Shown here one piece after another: positions 22,392 to 29,923 of a DNA stretch of 32,089 nt. Made by a program: the position numbers and the translations under genes. Source of the stretch: Candidatus Eiseniibacteriota bacterium (GTDB taxonomy: Bacteria > Eisenbacteria > RBG-16-71-46); contig JAHFBW010000006.1 in the NCBI GenBank assembly GCA_023249845.1, forward strand, positions 1 through 32,089. Reading direction: 5' to 3'. Each line of letters starts with the position of its first letter. Position 1 is the first letter of the stretch. Under the pieces are notes generated by a model. It was given only the letters and a program-made list of their open reading frames with translations, had not been told where the DNA came from and ran no database searches.

Positions 22392-23597
22392 TCAGTGCAG
22401 GAAGTTCGCTTTGAACCACTGCAGCCCCCACGCGCCCACCGCGATGCCCCACGCCGTGACGAGCGCGACCAGCGGTGCCGGCGCGCGCGCCGCGCCGAAT
22501 GAGGCGGCGAGCAACGCCAGTGCCACGCCGTCCAGCGCGAAGCGCTGCCCGAACTGCACCCAGCCGTCGTTGTAGTAGAGGAGCGACGGCAGCGAGATCA
22601 ACGCGAAGCTAGCGAATGCGAACACCTCGAGCCGCGTCACCCGCCTCGGCCAGAGCACGAGCAGGAGGTACGGTGTGGTGAGGAGCAGGCTCATGCCGTG
22701 GGCGTCGGGCACGACCGCGCTGCCGTTCCAGTAGGGCGGCCGCAGCAGCCAGCCGTACAGGTTGTGGCCCAAGAAATGGGCCGAGAAGCGGCCGTAGCGC
22801 AGGACGAGCGCCTCGAACTCGCCACCCATCAGGATGTAGTGATAGCCGGCGTCGGTGGGGCTCCCGAAGCGCGCCACGTTGTACGCCGCGTGCAGTACCA
22901 TGGCCGCCACGATCGGCAGCGCGAGCGCGATCCAGGCCCGCGCACCCGGCGCCCGCGCCTCGGGCTCGCGGTCCCGCCTGGACCACAGCAGCCACGCGCA
23001 GAACGGCGCCGCGAGCGTCGTGGTGGAACGCGTGAGGACGGTGAGGCCAAGGAACACGCCCGCGGCGAGCGCGCGTCCGTTCGCCGCCGCCAGCAGTGCG
23101 ATGATCTGAAGTGTCGTAGCCGTGATCTGCGCGTGCAGCCAGACGTTTCCCATCGCCGCGCCGTAGTGCATCGCGGTGCCGAGCGCGAACGTGAGTGTGG
23201 CGCACGCGTGGCGCACGCGGTCGCTCGTGCCGTGCACGCTCGCGAGCAGCGCGTGAAACGCCCACACGCCGGCGAGCGCGGTGAGCGCCAGCACCAGCAC
23301 GTCGGGCGTCTCTCGCGCGAACAGCGGAACCCACGGCATGAGCAGGAGCGCCGGGAACGGCCCGAACACCACGTAGAGCTGATTCCCCACCACCGCCATG
23401 TCGCCGGCGTCGTTCGGCACACGTACCAGGTGGAGTTGGCCGTTCAGGAACGCGTCCGCCAGGTAGGTGTAGTGCGCCCAGTGCGACGAGCGCCATAGCG
23501 TCCCTGCGCCGAGCCACCAGAACGCGAACACCGAGGCGAGCAGGAGCCACGGGAAGGGCGGCCGCGCGCGCGGCGCGGGGGACATGGGCCGGACCAT
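22392..23597 (-). CDS. GT39-like polytopic membrane protein
   Basis: 401 residues from ATG 23597; a second ATG at 23585 is possible, but a TATAGT box 8 nt before 23597 favours the first. About ten hydrophobic segments are visible. The first large loop (LADAFLNGQLHLVRVPNDAGDMAVVGNQLYVVFGPFPALLLMP) and GTAMHYGAAMGNVWLHAQ resemble GT39-type transferases lacking the DE pair of the neighbouring gene, so activity is less certain. A later loop has PTDAGYHYILMGGEFEALVLRYGRFSAHFLG. Its role is unknown beyond likely lipid-linked sugar transfer or an associated membrane function. It is convergent with 20648-22378 with only 13 bp between the stops and no terminator visible. Confidence 0.7.
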   Translation of the reverse strand: MVRPMSPAPRARPPFPWLLLASVFAFWWLGAGTLWRSSHWAHYTYLADAFLNGQLHLVRVPNDAGDMAVVGNQLYVVFGPFPALLLMPWVPLFARETPDVLVLALTALAGVWAFHALLASVHGTSDRVRHACATLTFALGTAMHYGAAMGNVWLHAQITATTLQIIALLAAANGRALAAGVFLGLTVLTRSTTTLAAPFCAWLLWSRRDREPEARAPGARAWIALALPIVAAMVLHAAYNVARFGSPTDAGYHYILMGGEFEALVLRYGRFSAHFLGHNLYGWLLRPPYWNGSAVVPDAHGMSLLLTTPYLLLVLWPRRVTRLEVFAFASFALISLPSLLYYNDGWVQFGQRFALDGVALALLAASFGAARAPAPLVALVTAWGIAVGAWGLQWFKANFLH

Positions 23598-23605
23598 GGG
23601 GACCG

Positions 23606-23611
23606 ACTATA
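23606..23611 (-). promoter_or_regulatory. Consensus-like -10 box 8 nt before the GT39-like gene
   Basis: The minus strand reads TATAGT at 23611-23606, then 8 nt, then ATG at 23597. No -35 of quality lies 17-18 nt upstream. This spacing predicts a leaderless or near-leaderless message. Confidence 0.4.
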
Positions 23612-23644
23612 GCGCGACGCACCGGTGCGGCCGGTGCCAAGTCG

Positions 23645-24577
23645 TCACCGGTACAGGGTCTTCAACCTTCCCCAGCTCGTGCCGCGCGTCGCCGTGCTCA
23701 GGTCCCACACGTTCGCGATCGACGCCTCGCCGACGCCGCCGGCGAACGGCGCCAGGCCGAGCGCCTCGCAGATCATCCGGTTCAAGGTGTAGTGCGTCAT
23801 GAGCTGCGACGACTCGACTCCATGCAGCACCAGTGGCCCTACGACCACGGTGAGGATGTGGTTGCTCGCGGAACTGTCGTCCTCATCCCAGGTGAGGATG
23901 AGCAGGCCGCGCGGCCCGAGCGCTGCCAGCACCGCGGGCAGGTTGGCAGCAAGCCACGCGTCGGCGTCGGGCACGCCGCAGCCCGGTGTCGCGCTGTTGT
24001 GGCTGTTGTGGCAGTTGTTCGGGATGATGAATACGAGGTTCGGGAGGTTGCTCGCCGTGATGTCGGCAGCGAGATCGGTGTACGGGCGCTCGTTCAGATG
24101 GTTCAGGTTGGAGAACTGCGTCCACGGCTCGTGCTTGCGCGTGTAGAGACCGCTCGAAGCGTTGCCGTCGTAGGAGCACGCCGTCGAGCCGGCCACGGCA
24201 AGGTTCTCGCTGTAGGCGCGCCAGCGGAGCCCCGCGGCCTCGCACGCGTGAGCGAGGTTCTCCGCCGCGAAAGGTGAGCCGGGCGCGGGACAATTATTGT
24301 TCGTCACGCCCAGGAGGCTCGCCGCCCACAGCGCGATGTAGTTGGGTTGCGAGGGATGCGTCACCCCGAACGAGTTGGTGAACGTTGCGCCCTGTGCGCG
24401 GAGGCTCTGCGCGTAGGGCTGGTTCCGGACCTCGTCGTAGCTCTTGTTCTCGAGCACGACCACGACCACCCGGGCGTGGGGCGGCACCGGCCCTGCCTGC
24501 GCCTGGGAGACAGCAAGGCTCACCGCGACGCCCGCGAGCGTGGCGAGCCGGAGCATCGGGTTCCAGAGACGCGGCAT
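23645..24577 (-). CDS. Secreted phosphoesterase-family protein (acid phosphatase-like)
   Basis: 310 residues from ATG 24577, with GGAGG seven nt upstream; the long open frame further upstream is antisense to the ABC ATPase and is not used. A signal peptide ends AQAG near residue 29. The mature protein shows the phosphoesterase family (PF04185, phospholipase C/acid phosphatase) pattern: RVVVVVLENKSYDEV with the catalytic-site Glu-Asn, GVTHPSQPNYIALWA, NLPNLVFIIPNNCHNSHN, LLILTWDEDDSSASNHILTVVVGP, and LMTHYTLNRMICEALGL. Family members cleave phosphomonoesters or phospholipid head groups outside the cytoplasm. Being divergent from a nucleoside transporter operon, it could release nucleosides from nucleotides; that is inference, and phospholipids remain possible substrates. 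Confidence 0.85.
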   Translation of the reverse strand: MPRLWNPMLRLATLAGVAVSLAVSQAQAGPVPPHARVVVVVLENKSYDEVRNQPYAQSLRAQGATFTNSFGVTHPSQPNYIALWAASLLGVTNNNCPAPGSPFAAENLAHACEAAGLRWRAYSENLAVAGSTACSYDGNASSGLYTRKHEPWTQFSNLNHLNERPYTDLAADITASNLPNLVFIIPNNCHNSHNSATPGCGVPDADAWLAANLPAVLAALGPRGLLILTWDEDDSSASNHILTVVVGPLVLHGVESSQLMTHYTLNRMICEALGLAPFAGGVGEASIANVWDLSTATRGTSWGRLKTLYR

Positions 24578-24703
24578 GGGGGATCCTCCGTCAGGAAGGC
24601 TGTCGCACGACGATGAAGTCCCGACTTTCGCATGCCGGGGACCCGCCGGCCAAGCACGAACGTGCTTCCCGGTCGGCATCCCGCCCTGTAGGCTCCCGCG
24701 CCC
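24578..24703. promoter_or_regulatory. Divergent control region with a palindrome before the ABC transporter operon
   Basis: AAGCACG-AA-CGTGCTT (24652-24667) is a 7+7 bp dyad with a 2-bp centre. It overlaps the place of the -35 (CTTCCC, 24665-24670) of a predicted promoter whose -10 is TAGGCT (24689-24694), 9 nt before the ATG at 24704. A repressor bound there would block the promoter. The remaining 70 bp toward the phosphoesterase gene show its ribosome binding site but no clear promoter. Confidence 0.4.
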
Positions 24704-26392
24704 ATGTCGCCGTTCGACGCAGCGCCGCCGCCTCCCACGCCCCCTCGCCTGGGTGTTCCCGTCGCGTCGCTCCGCGACGTGTCGCGCCGGTTCGGTCCTG
24801 TGGTCGCGAACGACCGAGTCTCGCTTGCGCTTCATGCGGGCGAGGTGAGCGCCCTGGTCGGCGAGAACGGCGCCGGCAAGAGCACACTCATGAAGGTGCT
24901 CTACGGCCTGCACCCACCGCACTCCGGCGTCATCGAGGTGGACGGACGGCCCGTACGCATCGCCTCCCCCTCGGACGCCATGCGCTTGGGGCTCGGCATG
25001 GTGCACCAGCACTTCCTGCTCGTGGACACGCTCACCGTGGCGGAGAACGTGGTGCTGGGCCGCGAGCCGGGCCCCGCCACCGACCATGGCATTCACGTCC
25101 TCGGCCGGTTCACACCGGCCCGCGCCGAGCGCGTCGTGGCCGAACTCGCGGAGCGCCATCGGCTGCCCATCCGTCCCGGCGCGCGCGTCGCGGATCTGTC
25201 CGTGGGTGAACAGCAGCGTGTCGAGATCCTGAAGTGCCTCTACCGCGGTTCGCGCGTGCTCATCCTGGATGAGCCCACCGCGGTGCTCACGCCGCAGGAA
25301 GTGGACGAGCTGTTCGGCGTGCTGCGTGAGTTGCGTGACGGCGGCGCGGCCATCGTCCTGATCACGCACAAGCTGGCCGAGGTGAAGGCCCTCGCCGACC
25401 GAGTCACGGTGATGCGCGCGGGCCGGGTCGTGGGCAGCGGACCGGCGCGCGAGTTCTCGATCGAGCGCATGGCCGAACTCATGGTGGGACACGTGCCGCC
25501 GCCGCTCGCGGCGCGCGCGCTCGGACTCCCTGGTGACCCCGTGCTCGAAGCGGTGAACCTGGTGGCGCAGGACGCGCGCGGCCTCCCCGCGGTGCGAGGG
25601 GTGTCGCTCGCGGTGCGGGCCGGCGAGATCGTGGGCGTGGCGGGTGTCGAGGGCAACGGCCAGCACGAGTTCGTGGAATGTCTCGCGGGCTTGAGGCCGG
25701 TTCGCTCGGGGTGCGTGCGCGTGGCGGGCAGGGACGTGACGGGGCGCGGCGCGCGCGCCTGCACCGAGGCCGGCTTGGCGCACGTGCCCGCCGACCGGCT
25801 GCGACGCGGACTGGTGGCCGAGATGACGGCGGCAGAGAACCTGGTGCTCGGCCGCCAGCGCGAGCCCGTGTCCACGGCGGACCCGCACGCGACGGCGTTC
25901 TGGCTCGGCGGGCCATCGCTCGAAGCTCGCGCACGTGCGCCGCTCGCCGAGTTCGACGTGCGCCCCGCCGATCCCGGGATGCTCGCGGGTCGGCTCTCGG
26001 GCGGAAACCAGCAGAAGCTCGTGGCGGCGCGCGAACTGGGCCGTGCCCAAGCCGTGACCGGACATCCCGCGCGCGTATTGATCGCCGCCCACCCGACGCG
26101 CGGTGTGGACCTGGGCTCGGTGGACGCACTCCACCGGCGGCTGCTCGCCGCACGCGACGACGGGCTCGGCGTACTGCTTGTCTCGAGCGAGCTCTCCGAG
26201 ATCCTGGCGCTCGCCGACCGCATCGTGGTCATGACCGGAGGGCGCATCGTGCACGAGACCACACCGGCCGCGACCGACGAGCGCACGCTCGGCCTGTGGA
26301 TGACCGGCCGCGCCACGCTCACGGATTCGCCGATCCCGCCCGGGGGGCTACCGCGGCCGGGCGCGCTGCCGCCTGAGGCCCCGAGCGCATGA
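24704..26392 (+). CDS. Nucleoside-type ABC transporter ATP-binding protein (two ATPase domains)
   Basis: 562 residues from ATG 24704. Two fused nucleotide-binding domains as in sugar/nucleoside importers of the carbohydrate uptake 2 type. Domain 1 has Walker A GENGAGKST (from residue 53), Q-loop region GMVHQHFLLVDTLTVAEN, signature LSVGEQQRVEILKCLYRG and Walker B VLILDEPTAVL with H-loop LITHKL. Domain 2 has a degenerate Walker A (GVEGNGQHEFVECL), signature LSGGNQQKLVAAREL and LIAAHPTRGVDLGS, as usual for the family. HQHFxLVxxLTVAENxxLG is typical of NupA/YufO-like proteins that work with BMP lipoproteins. It is first of an operon whose stop/start overlaps with the permease are ATGA. An N-terminal Pro-rich tail (residues 1-18) is unusual. 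Confidence 0.93.
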   Translation: MSPFDAAPPPPTPPRLGVPVASLRDVSRRFGPVVANDRVSLALHAGEVSALVGENGAGKSTLMKVLYGLHPPHSGVIEVDGRPVRIASPSDAMRLGLGMVHQHFLLVDTLTVAENVVLGREPGPATDHGIHVLGRFTPARAERVVAELAERHRLPIRPGARVADLSVGEQQRVEILKCLYRGSRVLILDEPTAVLTPQEVDELFGVLRELRDGGAAIVLITHKLAEVKALADRVTVMRAGRVVGSGPAREFSIERMAELMVGHVPPPLAARALGLPGDPVLEAVNLVAQDARGLPAVRGVSLAVRAGEIVGVAGVEGNGQHEFVECLAGLRPVRSGCVRVAGRDVTGRGARACTEAGLAHVPADRLRRGLVAEMTAAENLVLGRQREPVSTADPHATAFWLGGPSLEARARAPLAEFDVRPADPGMLAGRLSGGNQQKLVAARELGRAQAVTGHPARVLIAAHPTRGVDLGSVDALHRRLLAARDDGLGVLLVSSELSEILALADRIVVMTGGRIVHETTPAATDERTLGLWMTGRATLTDSPIPPGGLPRPGALPPEAPSA

Positions 26393-27429
26393 GCCCCCGC
26401 CGGCCAGCATCGCTCACCGCGTTCGCGCCTTTCGCGGCCGTGGCGCTCTCGCTCGTGGCGGGAGGCGTCTTGATCGCGGCGGTGGGGCAGTCGCCGCTCG
26501 AGGTCTACGGCTTGCTCGTGCGCCAGGCGTTGGGCACGGGCTACGGTGTGGGCCAGACGCTGTTCAAGGCCACGCCGCTCGTGTTCGCCGGCCTCGCGGT
26601 GGCGCTGGCGTTTCGCGCCGGGCTCTTCAACGTCGGGGTCGAGGGCCAGATGTACCTGGGCGGGTTCGCGGCGGCGATGGTCGGTGCCCACGTCTCGCTC
26701 CCGGGCCCGTTGCTGCTGCCCGCGTCCATTCTCGCCGCAGCGCTCGCGGGCGCGGTGTGGGGCGCGATACCGGGGGCGCTCAAGGCACGCTTCGGCGCGC
26801 ACGAGGTGATCAACACGATCATGCTCAACTTCATCGCGTTCGCGCTCGTGTCGTGGTGGGGACGCACGCTGTTCGTTCCCGCGACCGTGCGCACACGCGA
26901 GATCGCCGGGTCCGCATGGATCCCCCGGCTCGACACCGTCCTCCCCTGGCTCAAGGGCTCACCCGCCAACTTCACGCTCGTGCTGGGACTGGGTCTCGCC
27001 GCGGCGCTCGGCGTGTTCCTGTTCCGCACGCGGCCCGGCTTCGAGTGGCGCGTGCTGGGCTTGAACCCGGGGGCCGCGGAGTACGCTGGCGTGCGCACCG
27101 GCCATGCGCAGGTGCAGGCGTTCGCGCTCTCGGGAGCGCTCGCGGGCCTGGGCGGCACAAGCTTCGTGCTGGGCTACAAGCACTGGTTCGAACTGGACTT
27201 CACCGCGGGCGCCGGTTTCATGGGCATCGCGGTGGCGCTGATCGGCCGCAACCATCCGGTCGGCGTGCTTGCCGCCGCGCTGCTCTTCGGCATGCTCGCC
27301 TACGGCGGCCTGGTGGTGAACCAGCGTGTACCGAGCGATCTCGTGAACGTGCTGCGCGCGCTCGTCATCCTGTTCGCGATCGCGGCCTATGCGCTGCTCG
27401 AGCGCGCTCGCCGGCGGAGGGCGGCATGA
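26389..27429 (+). CDS. Nucleoside-type ABC transporter permease 1
   Basis: 346 residues from ATG 26389, overlapping the ATPase stop by 4 bp. About nine hydrophobic segments. The family (branched-chain amino acid/ribose-type permease, BPD_transp_2) is clear from TPLVFAGLAVALAFRAGLFNVGVEGQMYLGG, GAHEVINTIMLNFIAFALVSW, GLNPGAAEYAGV and GAGFMGIAVALIGRNHPVGVLAAALLFGMLAYGG. The FNVGVEGQ segment and HEVINTIMLN loop are characteristic of the first permease partner of BMP-type nucleoside importers such as NupB/YufP. It sits in the cytoplasmic membrane and forms the channel with the product of the next gene. Confidence 0.93.
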   Translation: MSPRRPASLTAFAPFAAVALSLVAGGVLIAAVGQSPLEVYGLLVRQALGTGYGVGQTLFKATPLVFAGLAVALAFRAGLFNVGVEGQMYLGGFAAAMVGAHVSLPGPLLLPASILAAALAGAVWGAIPGALKARFGAHEVINTIMLNFIAFALVSWWGRTLFVPATVRTREIAGSAWIPRLDTVLPWLKGSPANFTLVLGLGLAAALGVFLFRTRPGFEWRVLGLNPGAAEYAGVRTGHAQVQAFALSGALAGLGGTSFVLGYKHWFELDFTAGAGFMGIAVALIGRNHPVGVLAAALLFGMLAYGGLVVNQRVPSDLVNVLRALVILFAIAAYALLERARRRRAA

Positions 27430-28340
27430 ACGAGCTCTCCGCGCTCCTGTTCCTCGCCGCGGCGCTGCGCATCACGGTGCCGTACGCGCTCGCGGCCATG
27501 GGCGGCTCGCTCTCCGAACGCGGCGGCGTCGTGTGCCTGGCGCTCGAGGGCATCATGCTGCACGGCGCGCTCGCCTACGTGCTCGGCGCGTGGTTCCTGC
27601 ACGATCCGTGGCTGGCGCTCCTGTGCGCGGTGCTCGCGGGTATGGCCACGGCAGGACTCCACGCGCTCGTCACCGTGGTGTTCCGCGCCGACCAGATCAC
27701 GTGCGGCATTGGCTTGAACCTCCTCGCCGCCGGGCTCACGCGCTTCGTGCTGGTGACGGTGTTCCATTCCTCCTCCAACTCGCCGCGCGTGGCTGGCCTG
27801 CCCGAGTTGCCGCTGGGACCGCTCGCGTCGCTGCCGGCGTTGGGTTCGCTCCTCGCCACGCCGCTCTTCCTTCTCACGCTGCTGCTCGTTCCGGTGACGG
27901 TGGCGCTCCTGTTCCGCACTCCGTTCGGGTTGCGGCTTCGCGCCACGGGCGAGCTGCCGGCGGCGAGCGCGGCGCTCGGGCTCTCGGTGACCGGGCTCCG
28001 GGTCACGGGCGTGCTGGCGTGCGGTGCGCTCACTGGGCTCGCCGGCGCGTGGCTCGCGAGCGAGCAGCACTCGTTCACCGACGGCATGACAGGCGGGCGT
28101 GGCTACATCGCCATCGCCGCGATGATCGTGGGCAAGTGGCACCCCGCCGGGGCGGCGGCCGCCTGCCTGTTGTTCGGCGCCACGGAAGCGGCGCAGATCG
28201 CGCTCCAGGGCAGCGGCTTCCCGAGCCCGCTCTTGCAGGCCCTCCCTTACGCGGTCACGATGCTTGCCCTTGCCGGTTTCATCGGGCGCGCCACGCCGCC
28301 GCGCGCGCTCGGAACCCCGTACGACCCCGAGCAGGCCTAG
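27426..28340 (+). CDS. Nucleoside-type ABC transporter permease 2
   Basis: 304 residues from ATG 27426, overlapping the preceding stop by 4 bp (ATGA). About eight hydrophobic segments. Family signatures are TVPYALAAMGGSLSERGGVVCLALEGIMLHGA, FRADQITCGIGLNLLAAGLTRF, FRTPFGLRLRATGELPAASAALGLSV, CGALTGLAGAWLA and GGRGYIAIAAMIVGKWHPAGAAAACLLFG. This is the NupC/YufQ-type partner: residues around DQITCGIGLNLLA and the GRGYIAIAA loop are typical. With the ATPase, permease 1 and the BMP lipoprotein at 16150 it makes a complete importer. Confidence 0.93.
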   Translation: MNELSALLFLAAALRITVPYALAAMGGSLSERGGVVCLALEGIMLHGALAYVLGAWFLHDPWLALLCAVLAGMATAGLHALVTVVFRADQITCGIGLNLLAAGLTRFVLVTVFHSSSNSPRVAGLPELPLGPLASLPALGSLLATPLFLLTLLLVPVTVALLFRTPFGLRLRATGELPAASAALGLSVTGLRVTGVLACGALTGLAGAWLASEQHSFTDGMTGGRGYIAIAAMIVGKWHPAGAAAACLLFGATEAAQIALQGSGFPSPLLQALPYAVTMLALAGFIGRATPPRALGTPYDPEQA

Positions 28341-28357
28341 CTCTGGAGCACGTTCCC

Positions 28358-29206
28358 GTGACCCTGCCGCCCGTGATGCCCACCGATGACCTCGAAGTCC
28401 GCGTCGAGCGAGCTGTCACCGCGATCCGTGCGCGCACGACACTCGTACCACGTGTGGGGCTGACACTCGGTTCGGGCCTGGGTGGCATCGTGGACGCCAT
28501 CCCCGAGGCGACCGTGTTCGCGACCCGTGAGCTGCCCGACTGGCCGCCCTCGACAGTGGCAGGGCACGCCGGTCGCCTGGCGATCGGCACGTGGTGCGGC
28601 GTTCCGGTTGCCGCGCTCTCGGGACGCAGCCATCGCTACGAGGGCTACTCGCTCGACCGCGTCACGTTTGCGGTGCGCGTCATGCGCGCGCTCGGCGCAC
28701 GCACGATGGTGTTCACGAACGCCGTGGGCGCCATCCATCCCGAGCTCCGTCCCGCCGACGTCATGCTCGCCACCGGCCACCTGAACTGGATCGGCAAACG
28801 AGGACTGCTCACGCGGGACGAGCTCCGGGAGCGACGTCAGGGGATACGCGTCGCGGATCCCTATTCCCCCAGACTGCGCGCGGCATTGCTCACCGCCGCG
28901 GCCGAAGCGGGCGTGAAGCTCCACCAGGGCGTGCTGATGGGCGGCCATGGCCCCACGTACGAAACCGCAGCCGAGGTGCGTATGGCGCGCAGGCTGGGCG
29001 CCGACGCGGCGTGCATGAGCACGGTGCACGAGGTGACGCTCGCTGCGCAGTTGGACTGTGAGGCCGCGAGCCTCTCGTGCGTGACGAACCGCGCCACCGG
29101 GCTCTCGTCGGTGCCGCTCACGCACGCCGAGGTCACCGAGGTGGCCGACCAGGTGGCCGGCCGGCTGCGCCTCGTGCTCGAGCGATTCCTCGCCGCCGAA
29201 GCCTGA
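28358..29206 (+). CDS. Purine nucleoside phosphorylase
   Basis: 282 residues from GTG 28358, chosen for GGAG nine nt upstream; an in-frame ATG at 28376 is the alternative. It cleaves inosine or guanosine with phosphate to the base and ribose 1-phosphate. Low-molecular-mass trimeric PNP motifs are LTLGSGLGGIV, PPSTVAGHAGRLAIG, ALSGRSHRYEGY (phosphate-binding Arg/His), VFTNAVGAIH, GGHGPTYETAAEVRMARRLGADAACMSTVHE (base-binding Glu) and CVTNRATG (Asn contacting the base). STVHE replaces the more common STVPE. It directly follows the transporter permeases by 17 bp and is probably cotranscribed, so imported purine nucleosides would be split here. Confidence 0.93.
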   Translation: MTLPPVMPTDDLEVRVERAVTAIRARTTLVPRVGLTLGSGLGGIVDAIPEATVFATRELPDWPPSTVAGHAGRLAIGTWCGVPVAALSGRSHRYEGYSLDRVTFAVRVMRALGARTMVFTNAVGAIHPELRPADVMLATGHLNWIGKRGLLTRDELRERRQGIRVADPYSPRLRAALLTAAAEAGVKLHQGVLMGGHGPTYETAAEVRMARRLGADAACMSTVHEVTLAAQLDCEAASLSCVTNRATGLSSVPLTHAEVTEVADQVAGRLRLVLERFLAAEA

Positions 29207-29437
29207 AGGACCGGTTAGGAGCGTTTCACCGCCCGACCGGTCGTGCGATCACGTGGTCTCACGCGCACCGGTCCCGCTCCCACAGGCGGTTATTGACATT
29301 CCTGTAACAGATTGGGCGACAACGAACTCCGCCCAGCTTCCGCGACCTGGCGAACGCATGAAAAAATCACTCGACAACCTTCGCAACCTGTATAGTCGTC
29401 CTATTCGAGTACCGGGGCTCCCCCGTGGAGGCCACTC
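29207..29437. promoter_or_regulatory. Intergenic region with promoter and strong ribosome binding site for the small secreted protein
   Basis: This 231-bp stretch is lower in G+C in its second half than its surroundings. TATAGT (29391-29396) is a near-consensus -10; the hexamer 17 nt upstream (CACTCG) is a poor -35. GGAGG (29427-29431) stands 6 nt before the GTG at 29438. A separate TTGACA (29293-29298) next to CTGTAACAG has no matching -10. Three ACCGGT hexamers occur at 29210, 29236 and 29267. I see no RNA gene. Confidence 0.4.
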
Positions 29438-29833
29438 GTGAACTTGATTCGCCCACTTCATCTCCTGCTCGTCGTCGCCACGGCCATGGTGTTGGCGCCT
29501 GTCGCCAGCGCCGGCTCGCGGTGCAGCGATGATCCGGAACGCTGTGTCGAACGAGGGACTTCGGTGTCGCGGCCCGCTTCTCGCGCCGCGATCGCCGCGC
29601 CCGCGCTCGCACAACCGACACCGGCCACCACGGCCGCTCCTGCGCACCAGCTCACCGCCGTGCGCAAGCCGACGCCGAAGCCCGCGCGCGTGACGCCACG
29701 CGCGAGCGCGGCTCCCGCGCCCACGCCGGGCATGGGCATGTTGCTCAAGCTCTCGAGCGGGACCGGCGGCGACGTATCCTGGTCGCCCGCGCGCAACGTT
29801 GAAACCAGCACCGGAGCGAGCTGGATCCTCTAG
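29438..29833 (+). CDS. Small secreted Pro/Ala/Thr-rich hypothetical protein
   Basis: 131 residues from GTG 29438 with a good ribosome binding site and a near-consensus -10 box upstream, so it is probably real. Residues 1-25 are a signal peptide ending VASAG. Two cysteines follow shortly (CSDDPERC), which may form a disulphide. Residues about 45-95 are low-complexity Pro/Ala/Thr/Lys. The C-terminal 35 residues (GMGMLLKLSSGTGGDVSWSPARNVETSTGASWIL) are the only part with a possible fold. I recognise no family. The role is unknown; a linker-like or wall-associated exported peptide is possible. Confidence 0.55.
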   Translation: MNLIRPLHLLLVVATAMVLAPVASAGSRCSDDPERCVERGTSVSRPASRAAIAAPALAQPTPATTAAPAHQLTAVRKPTPKPARVTPRASAAPAPTPGMGMLLKLSSGTGGDVSWSPARNVETSTGASWIL

Positions 29834-29867
29834 CACGCCAAGCTTTGACAAGCGGCTCGTACCGCAC

Positions 29868-29893
29868 GCCGCGCCGCCCACGGGTGGCGCGGC
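29868..29893. terminator. G+C-rich hairpin between convergent genes
   Basis: GCCGCGCC (29868-29875) pairs with GGCGCGGC (29886-29893). It lies in the 90-bp gap between the convergent genes ending at 29833 and 29924. Neither side has a T-tract, so intrinsic termination is uncertain. Confidence 0.35.
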
Positions 29894-29923
29894 GATGTCG
29901 TTCCTGGGGCGACGCCGCGAACG

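Noticed and set aside
24578-26254. Long upstream extension of the phosphoesterase
   Set aside because: Antisense to the ABC ATPase; a signal peptide and ribosome binding site mark ATG 24577.
29293-29310. TTGACA followed by CTGTAACAG as a promoter
   Set aside because: No -10-like hexamer lies 16-18 nt downstream; TATAGT at 29391 fits the gene start better.
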